The position numbers and the translations under genes were made by a program. From contig CAWAOM010000004.1 in NCBI GenBank assembly GCA_963783695.1, positions 62,001 through 126,000 of the forward strand: a DNA stretch of 64,000 nucleotides. The letters are read 5' to 3'. Source of the stretch: BM003 sp963783695 (GTDB lineage Bacteria; Pseudomonadota; Gammaproteobacteria; Steroidobacterales; BM003). This document shows positions 8,959 to 17,028 of this stretch, piece after piece. The notes beneath the pieces are model-generated. The model was not told where the DNA came from and did no database searches. It was given only the letters and a program-made list of their open reading frames with translations. The stretch's first letter is position 1; the number at the start of each line of letters is the position of its first letter.

Positions 8959-9840
8959 GTGTCCATTTCCAGCGAAGCAGCACAGTTCTTTGCAAACATC
9001 GACGCCAAACAGTGGCTGTTGTTCGGGCTGTTCCCGGTATTCCTGTTCGTGGCAGGCGTCGAATTCTGGCACTTCCGCGGCAGTACCGTGTACAAATTGC
9101 AAGACAGCGTGGCCAGCATTGTGTTGGGAGCGAGTTATCTCGTCTTCGAAGTCCTGCTCTATGCTTTGTTCGTTTGGTCAATCTACGACTGGGTGTATCA
9201 GTTTCGTATCGCAACGATAGAAATGGATCTGCTGTCGTTTGCAGTGCTGTACGTGCTTGTCGATTTCCTGTTCTATGTTTATCACTTCGTTGCCCACCAT
9301 GTCCGTTTCTTCTGGGCAACGCACTGTGTGCATCATGCGTCGGAATACATGAATTTCACGACTGCGATGCGGCAGAGTACGCTCTATCCGCTGGCTGCGA
9401 TCTGGGCTTTCTTTCTGCCGGCCGCGCTTCTCGGGTTTGAGCGCGAGTGGATTTTCTTCGTGTTGGCGTTGAATCTCGCATACCAGTTTTTCCTCCACAC
9501 CCAATGGGTCGGCAAGCTGCCGCGGCCGGTGGAATGGCTGTTCAATACGCCGTCCCATCACCGCGTTCACCACGGCCGCAATCCACGCTACATTGATCGG
9601 AACTTTGGTGGCACGCTGATCGTTTTCGATCGTTTGTTCGGGACGTTTGCCGCTGAGGATCCGGATGAGAAACCGGAATATGGGATCACTCGTCAGGTCT
9701 ATAGTTTCAATCCTGTTGAGCTGACCATTCACGAGTGGCGGGATCTGTGGCGCGACATTTCGCAGTCGGGCAGCCTCGCTGTGCGCCTGAAGCATCTGTG
9801 GGCGGGCCCGGAATGGCGGCGCGATTCGGCACAAGAATAA
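8959..9840 (+). CDS. Sterol desaturase / fatty acid hydroxylase family protein
   Basis: A 293-residue integral membrane di-iron oxygenase. The three histidine clusters are intact: HFVAHH (109-114), HCVHH (122-126) and SHHRVHHG (199-206). About four to five hydrophobic segments surround them. It starts at GTG 8959 with a GAGGGG site 8 bases upstream. The family hydroxylates or desaturates lipid substrates such as fatty acyl chains, sterols and carotenoids. The exact substrate cannot be told from sequence. Regulation by the divergent AraC gene is likely. Confidence 0.9.
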   Translation: MSISSEAAQFFANIDAKQWLLFGLFPVFLFVAGVEFWHFRGSTVYKLQDSVASIVLGASYLVFEVLLYALFVWSIYDWVYQFRIATIEMDLLSFAVLYVLVDFLFYVYHFVAHHVRFFWATHCVHHASEYMNFTTAMRQSTLYPLAAIWAFFLPAALLGFEREWIFFVLALNLAYQFFLHTQWVGKLPRPVEWLFNTPSHHRVHHGRNPRYIDRNFGGTLIVFDRLFGTFAAEDPDEKPEYGITRQVYSFNPVELTIHEWRDLWRDISQSGSLAVRLKHLWAGPEWRRDSAQE

Positions 9841-10285
9841 TCCTGCCGGAAGCGGGAATCGAGATGAGTAACAGGGCAAGTCTTGCAGTATGCGCTCCGC
9901 GTGGATTGCGGTGCTGGGGCTGGCAGCCGGAAGAGCTGAGTCCGGGCCAGGACCGCCTTGTCGAGTCGGTAGTCCGTTAGCCCGTCCTCGCGGGCATAGT
10001 CGAAATTGTGCCGCCTGGGGGGCAAATTTCCAGCTGTCGCCATCCCGCCTGACCCGGCCCGCTTCACGCGAAGGGATTATTTCGTCCACGCCCGACTATC
10101 GGCTCGTGCATCGCGACGGCAAGTCTTGGGCCAGACCTTGTCTGGATGTAGTTGCGGCAAGCTGAATCAGCAGCTGAGAATAATCCGCAGGCCGGGCAAT
10201 AATGCAATCCATTCGTTACTGCGATAGTGTGCCCGGCAGCATGGCCAATCGGCCTTGTCAAAAACGACTAAGGAGCGAAAACGAC
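9841..10285. other. Intergenic region
   Basis: About 445 bases between the desaturase-family gene and the small membrane protein. No convincing coding sequence or RNA gene is seen. Open frames on either strand lack ribosome-binding sites and family resemblance. An AAGGAG site at its right end belongs to the gene starting at 10286. Confidence 0.5.
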
Positions 10286-10600
10286 ATGAAGGGTTTTTTG
10301 CTGGTGCTGCTAGGTTTTGTTTTGGGCGGGATTGTCACATTTGTCACGACTTCGGGTCTCTTGACTGGCGTTGGCGCCGGCGTCGGCATCGCGACCGGTT
10401 TGCAGGCGGGCGCATGCCTGACCGTAGAAGCAGCCAAGGACAAGGGTTTTATCAGTGCTGACCAGGTTGAGGAAGTTCTGCAGGCCGCGTTTCAGCAGAT
10501 GGCGACGACCGAGGTAGATATGAAATCCGACCCCTCACCGATGGGTGACGCCGAGTGCCAGGCGGTGCTAGCAAAGCTGAAGGCGGCAACCAGTAACTGA
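10286..10600 (+). CDS. Small membrane-anchored protein of unknown function
   Basis: A 104-residue protein starting at ATG 10286, with an AAGGAG ribosome-binding site 12 bases upstream. A single hydrophobic segment (residues 3-25, KGFLLVLLGFVLGGIVTFV) is followed by a Gly/Ala-rich stretch and a mostly helical, soluble C-terminus with two Cys residues (in GACLT and AECQA). It could be an inner-membrane protein with its tail in the periplasm, or a protein with an uncleaved signal. I do not recognise the family. It stands alone. Confidence 0.65.
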   Translation: MKGFLLVLLGFVLGGIVTFVTTSGLLTGVGAGVGIATGLQAGACLTVEAAKDKGFISADQVEEVLQAAFQQMATTEVDMKSDPSPMGDAECQAVLAKLKAATSN

Positions 10601-11318
10601 CCCCGGGCGGGCACAGGTCCAGGCATAGCGGCACGGACTGTGCCCGCGGAGGCCGTGTTTGCCGACGGCTGTTTGCGATTTTCGCTACCTGATGGCACTC
10701 GCGATCTTCCCGCCAGGCCAGTTTGGATTTTTTGCCCAGGCAAGCGATCCGCTGGGTGGCGTATTTCTTTTCCGTCAGGGCTGCCCTCGATCTGGCTGAT
10801 TGACTTGCCGCCCGTGGCGCTTTGGCCATGGCTCGTCGCGGCGATGCCGATACTGAATCTGATGCTACTCGCGGGCCTCATTGCCACCGGCGTTCCGCCT
10901 GGTTGGATCAGGATAGTCAGTCAGGCTTGAAAATCTGCCGCCAACTCTCGTCGTGCGCTGTCGGATTGACCGGGGCGTGCGCATCAATTCTTTTGCCTGG
11001 CCGCTAGCCGCGCCCGGGCCGGTCTGCCGATGCCATAGAGAAACTCTGGTTCGAGGAAACCTTTGCATCAGCCGAATAACAGATATGCGCAGCCCATCGA
11101 TGGACGGTCCGTTTGTGAGTAATTACGGCGTAAAGAGTCCGTTTTGGGCAACCAGCCGCAACCCGCAACGCGGCGGAAATCCATAGAGCAATGCATCGGG
11201 TCGTGCAGTGGCCGATGGATTTTTGCAGAACGCATAATTGCGTGGGTTGCAGGTCGTTGCTGCAAAGCCAGACGTTTTGAGCTATACCAACTACGCGGAG
11301 ACCAAATGGAGAACAATC
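10601..11318. other. Long intergenic region upstream of the histone-like gene
   Basis: About 718 bases without a supported gene. Frames such as 10640-10930 (+) have Trp/Pro-rich translations and no recognisable features. One notable structure is a perfect 8-bp inverted repeat, AAATCCAT (11177-11184) and ATGGATTT (11215-11222), 30 bases apart and followed by further T residues. It could be a weak terminator or part of the leader of the histone-like gene starting at 11319. Confidence 0.45.
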
Positions 11319-11939
11319 ATGGCAACCGGCAAAAAGGCGACACGGAAAAAAGCTGCGGCGCAGAAGTCGACTCTGCGGCAGAAGCTTGCAGCGATGGAGA
11401 AGGCGTTGGAGAAGGGAGTCTCGGATCTTGGCCGCCGGGTTAAGGGCGAAATACCTACGGTCAAGGAAAAAGTCGCCAAGGCGGGCAAGGCGGTTGCGAA
11501 CAAGGCTGCCGAGCTGGAACACGATATTGCAGATGACGTGGCGGGCATAAAGCGCAAGCTGGCGGCGAGGAAAAAGGCGGCGGCGAAGAAGAAAGCAGGC
11601 GCAAAGAAAAAACCGGCTGCGAAGAAGAAAGCCGTAGCGAAGAAAAAGGCCGCGACGAAAAAGAAATCCGCGTCCAGAAAGAAAACCGCGGCGCGCAAGA
11701 AAACCGCTGCGAAGAAAAAGACAGCGGCCAGGAAAAAGCCGGCGGCGAAGAAGAAAGCCGTAGCCAAGAAAAAGGCCGCGACGAAAAAGAAAGCCGCGTC
11801 CAGAAAGAAAACCGCGGCGCGCAAGAAAACCGCTGCGAAGAAAAAGACAGCGGCGAAGAAAAAAGCCTCAGCGCGGAAAAAGGTCGCAGCGAAAAAGAAA
11901 ATAGCGGCGAAAAAGAAAGCGGCAGGTAAGAGAAGGTAA
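11319..11939 (+). CDS. Lys/Ala-rich histone H1-like DNA-binding protein
   Basis: A 206-residue, extremely basic protein starting at ATG 11319 with a GGAGA site just upstream. Residues 1-85 form a mixed helical region (LRQKLAAMEKALEKGVSDLG and later GKAVANKAAELEHDIADDV). From about residue 85 to the end it consists almost only of AAKKK, ARKKT and SRKK units, like eukaryotic H1 tails and bacterial histone-like proteins such as AlgP of Pseudomonas. It probably compacts the nucleoid or modulates transcription. The tail contains a 42-residue duplication encoded by a 126-bp DNA repeat, so its length may vary between strains. Monocistronic. Confidence 0.85.
   Translation: MATGKKATRKKAAAQKSTLRQKLAAMEKALEKGVSDLGRRVKGEIPTVKEKVAKAGKAVANKAAELEHDIADDVAGIKRKLAARKKAAAKKKAGAKKKPAAKKKAVAKKKAATKKKSASRKKTAARKKTAAKKKTAARKKPAAKKKAVAKKKAATKKKAASRKKTAARKKTAAKKKTAAKKKASARKKVAAKKKIAAKKKAAGKRR
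11621..11854 (+). repeat. 126-bp-period tandem duplication inside the histone-like gene
   Basis: Positions 11621-11728 and 11747-11854 are near-identical 108-bp copies with only two differences visible, at a period of 126 bp (42 codons). The period keeps the frame. Near-identity at synonymous positions indicates a recent duplication rather than protein-level convergence. Confidence 0.9.
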
Positions 11940-12203
11940 CGTTCCGCAAAGCGGGTTTTGGCTGCGGCGGGTGCGCCGTTTGTGTGCCCCGCCCCGACCC
12001 GCTGCCATGCGCGGTGCAGGAGCTGGCAGTGCAACGTGCTTCGCGTGGCGGCTGCCAGGGGGTTGCGGCATTAGCCGTGGATTACTTGACGTTGACGGTT
12101 CGCCGCGCCAAACTTTCCGTCGTCTTTGCGGGTCGGCTGTCGCGGCGGTCCGCCTCGAAACAACAGAAACTACATTCGAAATTCCCAGGGAGAGGGCCAG
12201 TCC

Positions 12204-13061
12204 ATGGCAAAGGTACTCAGCCGCACGCGGCCAACAGTCGTATCTCTAGCTTTCACGTTAATGCTGCTGTCGAATTTCGGGTCGTCGCCGGCAAGCGCTC
12301 AGCTCATCACGATGTCCAAGGAATGCCGGGCGCAGGTCGCGCAGGGCAATGAAATGAACGCCGCGGGCGATTATCGCCGCGCGCTCGATTTATTCACCGG
12401 TATCGCCGCCGACTGCGACACCAAGGACGGCAAGGAAGCGGTGCAGGTCGGGATAGCCAGTGCGCAAAACGGCTTGTACAACTATCCCGAGGCAATCGCT
12501 GCCGCAAATCTCGCACTGGAAGTCAGCAAGGGTACGAGCCTGAACGCGCTTTTCGAGAGAGCCATCGCGCAGGAGAAATCGGGGAATATGGCCGCGGCGA
12601 CCGCCGACTATGACCGAATCATCGAACTCACCGAGAAGAACCAGAACGTAACCGAGCGGGCGACGATCTACGCCAAGGTGGCCGATCTGAATTATCGTGC
12701 CGGCAAGCTCGATGACGCCAATGCCCATCTTGCGAAAGCGATGGAACTCGACCCGGCGAATTCCGATTTCTATATACAGCGCGGTGACTGGGCGGCCGAT
12801 TCCGGTGACTATGACCGTGCGTTCGTCGATTACGACAAGGCCGTTTCGATGGGGCGCACCGATCCTGACATGTACGCGATCCGGGGCCAGGCGCGAATCA
12901 AGATGATGCAGAAGAAATACGGCACCGAAAACGTCCAGGAGTTGCGCGCGAAAATGACGCCAGCCGAGACAGAGATGGTGTGCGGCGATACGCGCAAAGC
13001 GGTCGATATGGGTCTGCAGGATATGAAGATGGACATGTTCGTGGCGCTGGTCTGCCGCTAG
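12204..13061 (+). CDS. Periplasmic tetratricopeptide-repeat protein
   Basis: A 285-residue protein with an N-terminal signal peptide (residues 1-33, ending ASA-Q) and TPR-like helical repeats from about residue 45 to 230: NEMNAAGDYRRALDLFTGI, GLYNYPEAIAAANLALEV, NYRAGKLDDANAHLAKAMEL and RGDWAADSGDYDRAFVDYDK. TPR arrays act as protein-binding scaffolds. No catalytic domain is present. It starts at ATG 12204 with a GGGAGAGGG site upstream. The OmpA-like lipoprotein starts 45 bases after its stop on the same strand, so the two may form an envelope operon. Confidence 0.83.
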   Translation: MAKVLSRTRPTVVSLAFTLMLLSNFGSSPASAQLITMSKECRAQVAQGNEMNAAGDYRRALDLFTGIAADCDTKDGKEAVQVGIASAQNGLYNYPEAIAAANLALEVSKGTSLNALFERAIAQEKSGNMAAATADYDRIIELTEKNQNVTERATIYAKVADLNYRAGKLDDANAHLAKAMELDPANSDFYIQRGDWAADSGDYDRAFVDYDKAVSMGRTDPDMYAIRGQARIKMMQKKYGTENVQELRAKMTPAETEMVCGDTRKAVDMGLQDMKMDMFVALVCR

Positions 13062-13106
13062 AGTGCGGCGGCGGTCGAATTTCAGAATACAGGACGGTAT
13101 TGGCTG

Positions 13107-13754
13107 ATGAAAAAAGCGATTCTTTTGGTGGTATCCCTTTCGATCATTGCGGCAGGTTGCGCAAACATGAACCGGCAGCAGAAAGGCGCGATCGGCGGAG
13201 CCGGTGCGGGCGCGGTTGCGGGTGCGCTGGTCTCGAACAGCATTTGGGGCGTTCTGATTGGCGCGGCAATAGGCGGTACGGCCGGTAGCCTGATCGGCAA
13301 GCATATGGACGAACAGGCCAAGGAGCTCGAGCAGGCCGTGCCCACTGCGGAGGTGCAACGGGTCGGCGAGGGCATCAACATGACCTTCGCGTCGGGGTTG
13401 ATGTTCCCGATAAATTCCGCGACGTTGTCGGATGGCTACAAAGACGATCTTTCGGCCGCCGCTGCAGTTTTCGCCAAGTACCCGGACACCAATATCCTGG
13501 TCGAGGGTCACACCGACGATACCGGCACCGAACAGATCAACATGGATCTGTCGCAGCGCCGGGCGAAGACGGTGTCAGACTTTCTGGTCGCCAATGGCGT
13601 CTCACGCAGCCGCCTGCAGACCAAGGCATATGGTCAGGCCATGCCCAAGTATCCGAACGACTCCGAAGCGAACCGGTCGAAAAACCGGCGTGTCGAGCTG
13701 GCCGTTTACGCCAACGACGACATGAAGGCCGACGCACAGGCCGGAAACCTCTAG
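13107..13754 (+). CDS. OmpA-family lipoprotein with glycine zipper (YiaD-like)
   Basis: A 215-residue outer-membrane lipoprotein. The signal peptide ends in a lipobox (AAGC, Cys18). A glycine-zipper segment (residues 28-75, rich in GxxxG: GAIGGAGAGAVAGAL, LIGAAIGGTAGSLIG) probably inserts in or crosses a membrane. The C-terminal OmpA domain (about residues 95-205) has the peptidoglycan-binding motif VEGHTDDTGTEQINMDLSQRRA and NRRVEL. It should tether the outer membrane to peptidoglycan. It probably shares a transcript with the TPR gene upstream, ending at the terminator at 13853. Confidence 0.92.
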   Translation: MKKAILLVVSLSIIAAGCANMNRQQKGAIGGAGAGAVAGALVSNSIWGVLIGAAIGGTAGSLIGKHMDEQAKELEQAVPTAEVQRVGEGINMTFASGLMFPINSATLSDGYKDDLSAAAAVFAKYPDTNILVEGHTDDTGTEQINMDLSQRRAKTVSDFLVANGVSRSRLQTKAYGQAMPKYPNDSEANRSKNRRVELAVYANDDMKADAQAGNL

Positions 13755-14147
13755 TTCATCGGCATCGCCGATGACCGGCCGGGGACAGTGACAGAAACAC
13801 AGCAATACTGATCGCTCCCCAGGATCGGACGCGGATACACGGAAAGCCGCGACGGGCTCCTCGCCAGGGGAGCCCGTTTTGGTTTCCGGTTTCGCGGCGA
13901 GACCCGCAAGCCTTTTTTGCCCGCAGGCGCGGCACGAGAACATACCGGGATCCGGCAACGGCGGCGCGATACCCCATTGTTATTCCGATAGTGCCTCGCC
14001 CGTTCGTCCGCACGCTGTGCCGCCATCGACTATTCTGACCTTTGAGGTCCGGGCTAGTGGTTTGCCCCGATATCCCGCGGCCGCGGCGTTGGCGCACAAT
14101 TGGCGCTGCAGTAGTTTGCCCATCCAACCAACACGGACGCCTGATCC
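13755..14147. other. Intergenic region with terminator, upstream of ppdK
   Basis: About 393 bases. It holds the terminator at 13853-13880 and the ppdK promoter region, where I see no clear promoter hexamers. No gene is supported. Confidence 0.5.
13853..13880 (+). terminator. Rho-independent terminator after the OmpA-like gene
   Basis: A perfect 8-bp stem, CGGGCTCC and GGAGCCCG, with an 8-base loop is followed by TTTT, about 100 bases after the stop at 13754. It ends the TPR/OmpA transcript. Confidence 0.85.
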
Positions 14148-16907
14148 ATGACCAGACAATTCGTATACTCATTCGCCGACGGCGACGGCCATGACAAGAA
14201 GCTGCTCGGTGGCAAGGGCGCCAATCTGTGCGAGATGACCCAGATCGGTATCAATGTGCCACCCGGATTCGTCATTACCACTGAAGCCTGTCTCGAATAT
14301 CTGGAGGCCGATGCGCTGCCGGAGGCGCTGATGACCGAGGTCAGCGATGCCATCCTGCGGTTGCAGACCGCTACCGGCAGAACGTTCGGCGCCGGCGAAA
14401 ATCCGCTGCTCGTTTCGGTACGCTCAGGCTCGGCGCTGTCAATGCCGGGGATGATGGACACGATCCTGAATCTCGGTCTGAACGACGAAACACTGTCGGG
14501 CCTGATCGCGCAGACCGGTGATGAGCGGTTCGCCTACGACGCCTATCGCCGCTTCATCCAGCTTTTCGGCAAAGTCGCGCTCGGCATCGATGACGATAAA
14601 TTCGATGAGCACTTCAATGAAGTCAAAAAGCGCACAGGAGTCAAAGCCGATGTGTCACTGGACGCCACTCATCTGAAGGAGATCAGCGAGAAATTCCTCG
14701 CAGTTGTTCGCGCCGAGACCGGCAGAGAATTTCCCCGCGACGTAATGGTGCAATTGCGGCTCGCGGTTGAGGCGGTATTCCGCTCCTGGATGGGCAAGCG
14801 GGCGGTGGACTACCGCCGCGAGTTCCACATCACGCCGGATATGGCAAACGGCACTGCGGTCAATATCTGCACGATGGTGTTTGGCAATATGGGAGACGAC
14901 TGCGCCACCGGGGTCGGCTTTACCCGCAACCCCGGTACCGGCGACAACGAGATGTTCGGGGAGTACCTGACCAATGCCCAGGGCGAGGATGTCGTTGCCG
15001 GCATACGCACGCCAAAGCCGTTGCAGCAGATGGCCGAGGAAATGCGCTCGCAGTACGCGCAGCTGGTCGAGCTACGCAACAAGCTCGAGTCTCACTACCA
15101 GGAAGTGCAGGACTACGAGTTCACGATCGAGAAAGGCACGCTCTACTGCCTGCAGACGCGCAACGGCAAGATGAATGCCGCGGCGTTGGTGAAGACGTCG
15201 GTGGAGATGGCGCGTGAGGGTCTGATCAGCCGCGATCAGGCGTTGCTGCGGATAGACCCGGAAATGCTCGAGCAAATGCTGCATCCGCGGCTCGACCCCG
15301 AGAGTACGACCGCGCCGGTCGCGCTCGGCTTGCCGGCGTCGCCCGGCGCCGCATCGGGCAAATGTGTGTTCGACGCCGATCTCGCCGAAAAGCTCGGTAA
15401 TACCGGTGAGCAGGTCATTCTCGTACGTGAGGAGACCCGCCCGGAGGACATTCACGGGTTCTTCGCCGCCGCCGGCATTCTCACCAGTCGTGGCGGCAAG
15501 ACCTCGCACGCGGCGGTCGTCGCGCGCGGGATGGGTAAACCCTGTGTCGCCGGTGCCGAGGGAATCGCAGTGGATGTTGCGCTGCGCCTCGCGCATGTCG
15601 GCGAACACATTCTGCACGAAGGCGACGTGATCACGCTCGATGGCGCCACGGGCAATGTGTACCTGGGCGCCATTCCCACGCTGCCGCCGCAATTTTCGGA
15701 CGATCTGAGGACGCTGCTGGACTGGGCCGACGAGGTCGCGGACCTCAAGGTCATGGCCAATGCCGATACCCCGGACGCCGCGAGAAAAGCGCGCGAGTAC
15801 GGGGCGATGGGAATCGGTCTTTGCCGCACGGAGAGGATGTTCAATGCCAGTGACCGCCTGCCGGTCGTGATCGACATGATCCTCGCCGGCGACGAGATGG
15901 AGCGTAAAGCCGCGCTCGACCGGCTGTTGCCGATCCAGCGCGCGGATTTTGTCGAGCTGTTTTCGGTGATGGCGCCGAATCCGGTCACCGTGCGCCTGCT
16001 CGATCCACCGATGCATGAATTCCTGCCGACCGAGCAGCAACTGCTCGAACAAATCGAAACGCTGCGTATCTATCGCGACGTCGTGCGGGGTAGAGAAACC
16101 GCGCTCGCAACGATCGGCGGGCACTCGCCATTGCCGAAACCGTTTAGTGAATTGAGCGAGGAACTGGTGATCGATGCGCTGTCGCGCAAGGAACGTATGC
16201 TGAAGAAGGTGAGAGAGCTGCAGGAGACTAACCCGATGCTGGGTCATCGCGGGGTGCGCCTGGGGATCACCTATCCCGAGATTTACGCGATGCAAATAGA
16301 AGCGATTCTCGAGGCCGCGGCCGAGTGCACCAGAAATGGCGTCGATGTGCGCCCGGAAATCATGGTGCCGCAGGTCATCACAGCGCAGGAACTCGAGCAT
16401 GTCAGGCGTACGGTCGCCACAATGACCGCGCGGCTCGAAAAGGAATACGGCGCGTCGGTGCAGTTCGAGTTCGGCACGATGATAGAAACGGTGCGCGCCT
16501 GCACCCGGGCGCGGCAACTGGCGGCAAGTGCGGAGTTTTTCTCATTTGGCACCAACGACCTGACCCAGGCGACGTTCTCGTTTTCGCGCGAGGATGCCGA
16601 GAACAAATTCCTGCCGATGTACAACGAGTCCGGCATCCTGCAGGACAACCCGTTCGAGGTGCTCGATACCCAGGGCGTGGGCCAGCTGATACTGATGGCC
16701 GTCCGCGGCGGGCGCGAGGTGCGCCCGGACTTGCGCATTGGCATCTGCGGCGAGCAGGGCGGTCACCCGGAGTCGATCAGGTTCTGCCACTTTGCCGGCC
16801 TGAATTACGTCTCATGCTCGGGACCGCGGGTCCCGGTGGCGAGACTGGCCGCTGCAAATGCCAAACTGCGCGAGGACGGGTTCGCCGGTCCGGGGGTCCA
16901 GGCTTAG
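14148..16907 (+). CDS. ppdK: Pyruvate, phosphate dikinase
   Basis: A 919-residue enzyme interconverting pyruvate, ATP and phosphate with phosphoenolpyruvate, AMP and pyrophosphate in the cytosol. The domain order is typical: N-terminal nucleotide-binding domain (LLGGKGANLCEMT, then SVRSGSALSMPGMMDTILN), central phosphohistidine domain with the swivelling His454 in GGKTSHAAVVARG, and C-terminal PEP-binding TIM barrel (GLCRTERMF, LGHRGVRLGI, GTNDLTQ, and the catalytic Cys in SCSGPRVPVARLAAA). Full length. It is followed 121 bases later by the Rieske-GltS gene on the same strand. Its likely role is PEP supply or PPi-linked glycolysis/gluconeogenesis. Confidence 0.97.
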   Translation: MTRQFVYSFADGDGHDKKLLGGKGANLCEMTQIGINVPPGFVITTEACLEYLEADALPEALMTEVSDAILRLQTATGRTFGAGENPLLVSVRSGSALSMPGMMDTILNLGLNDETLSGLIAQTGDERFAYDAYRRFIQLFGKVALGIDDDKFDEHFNEVKKRTGVKADVSLDATHLKEISEKFLAVVRAETGREFPRDVMVQLRLAVEAVFRSWMGKRAVDYRREFHITPDMANGTAVNICTMVFGNMGDDCATGVGFTRNPGTGDNEMFGEYLTNAQGEDVVAGIRTPKPLQQMAEEMRSQYAQLVELRNKLESHYQEVQDYEFTIEKGTLYCLQTRNGKMNAAALVKTSVEMAREGLISRDQALLRIDPEMLEQMLHPRLDPESTTAPVALGLPASPGAASGKCVFDADLAEKLGNTGEQVILVREETRPEDIHGFFAAAGILTSRGGKTSHAAVVARGMGKPCVAGAEGIAVDVALRLAHVGEHILHEGDVITLDGATGNVYLGAIPTLPPQFSDDLRTLLDWADEVADLKVMANADTPDAARKAREYGAMGIGLCRTERMFNASDRLPVVIDMILAGDEMERKAALDRLLPIQRADFVELFSVMAPNPVTVRLLDPPMHEFLPTEQQLLEQIETLRIYRDVVRGRETALATIGGHSPLPKPFSELSEELVIDALSRKERMLKKVRELQETNPMLGHRGVRLGITYPEIYAMQIEAILEAAAECTRNGVDVRPEIMVPQVITAQELEHVRRTVATMTARLEKEYGASVQFEFGTMIETVRACTRARQLAASAEFFSFGTNDLTQATFSFSREDAENKFLPMYNESGILQDNPFEVLDTQGVGQLILMAVRGGREVRPDLRIGICGEQGGHPESIRFCHFAGLNYVSCSGPRVPVARLAAANAKLREDGFAGPGVQA

Positions 16908-17028
16908 GCCCGGCGCGCTGCGGCGCGGACGCGGGCCACGCCGTTATTGACTACCCTAAGTGGGGAGTCTTCCCATCAATCATATTGCAAGGCGCTGTCG
17001 CGGACAGCGCCGCAGGAGTGCTTGACGT

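Noticed and set aside
10640..10930. Plus-strand frame of 96 codons with hydrophobic C-terminus, possible small membrane protein
   Set aside because: GTG start without ribosome-binding site, Trp/Pro-rich composition unlike neighbours, and competing open frames on the other strand.
11470..12034. Long minus-strand frames opposite the histone-like gene, rich in Phe, Ala and Ser
   Set aside because: Mirror images of the Lys/Ala repeats (AAG/GCG codons read backward give Phe/Arg/Ala); no independent start signals.
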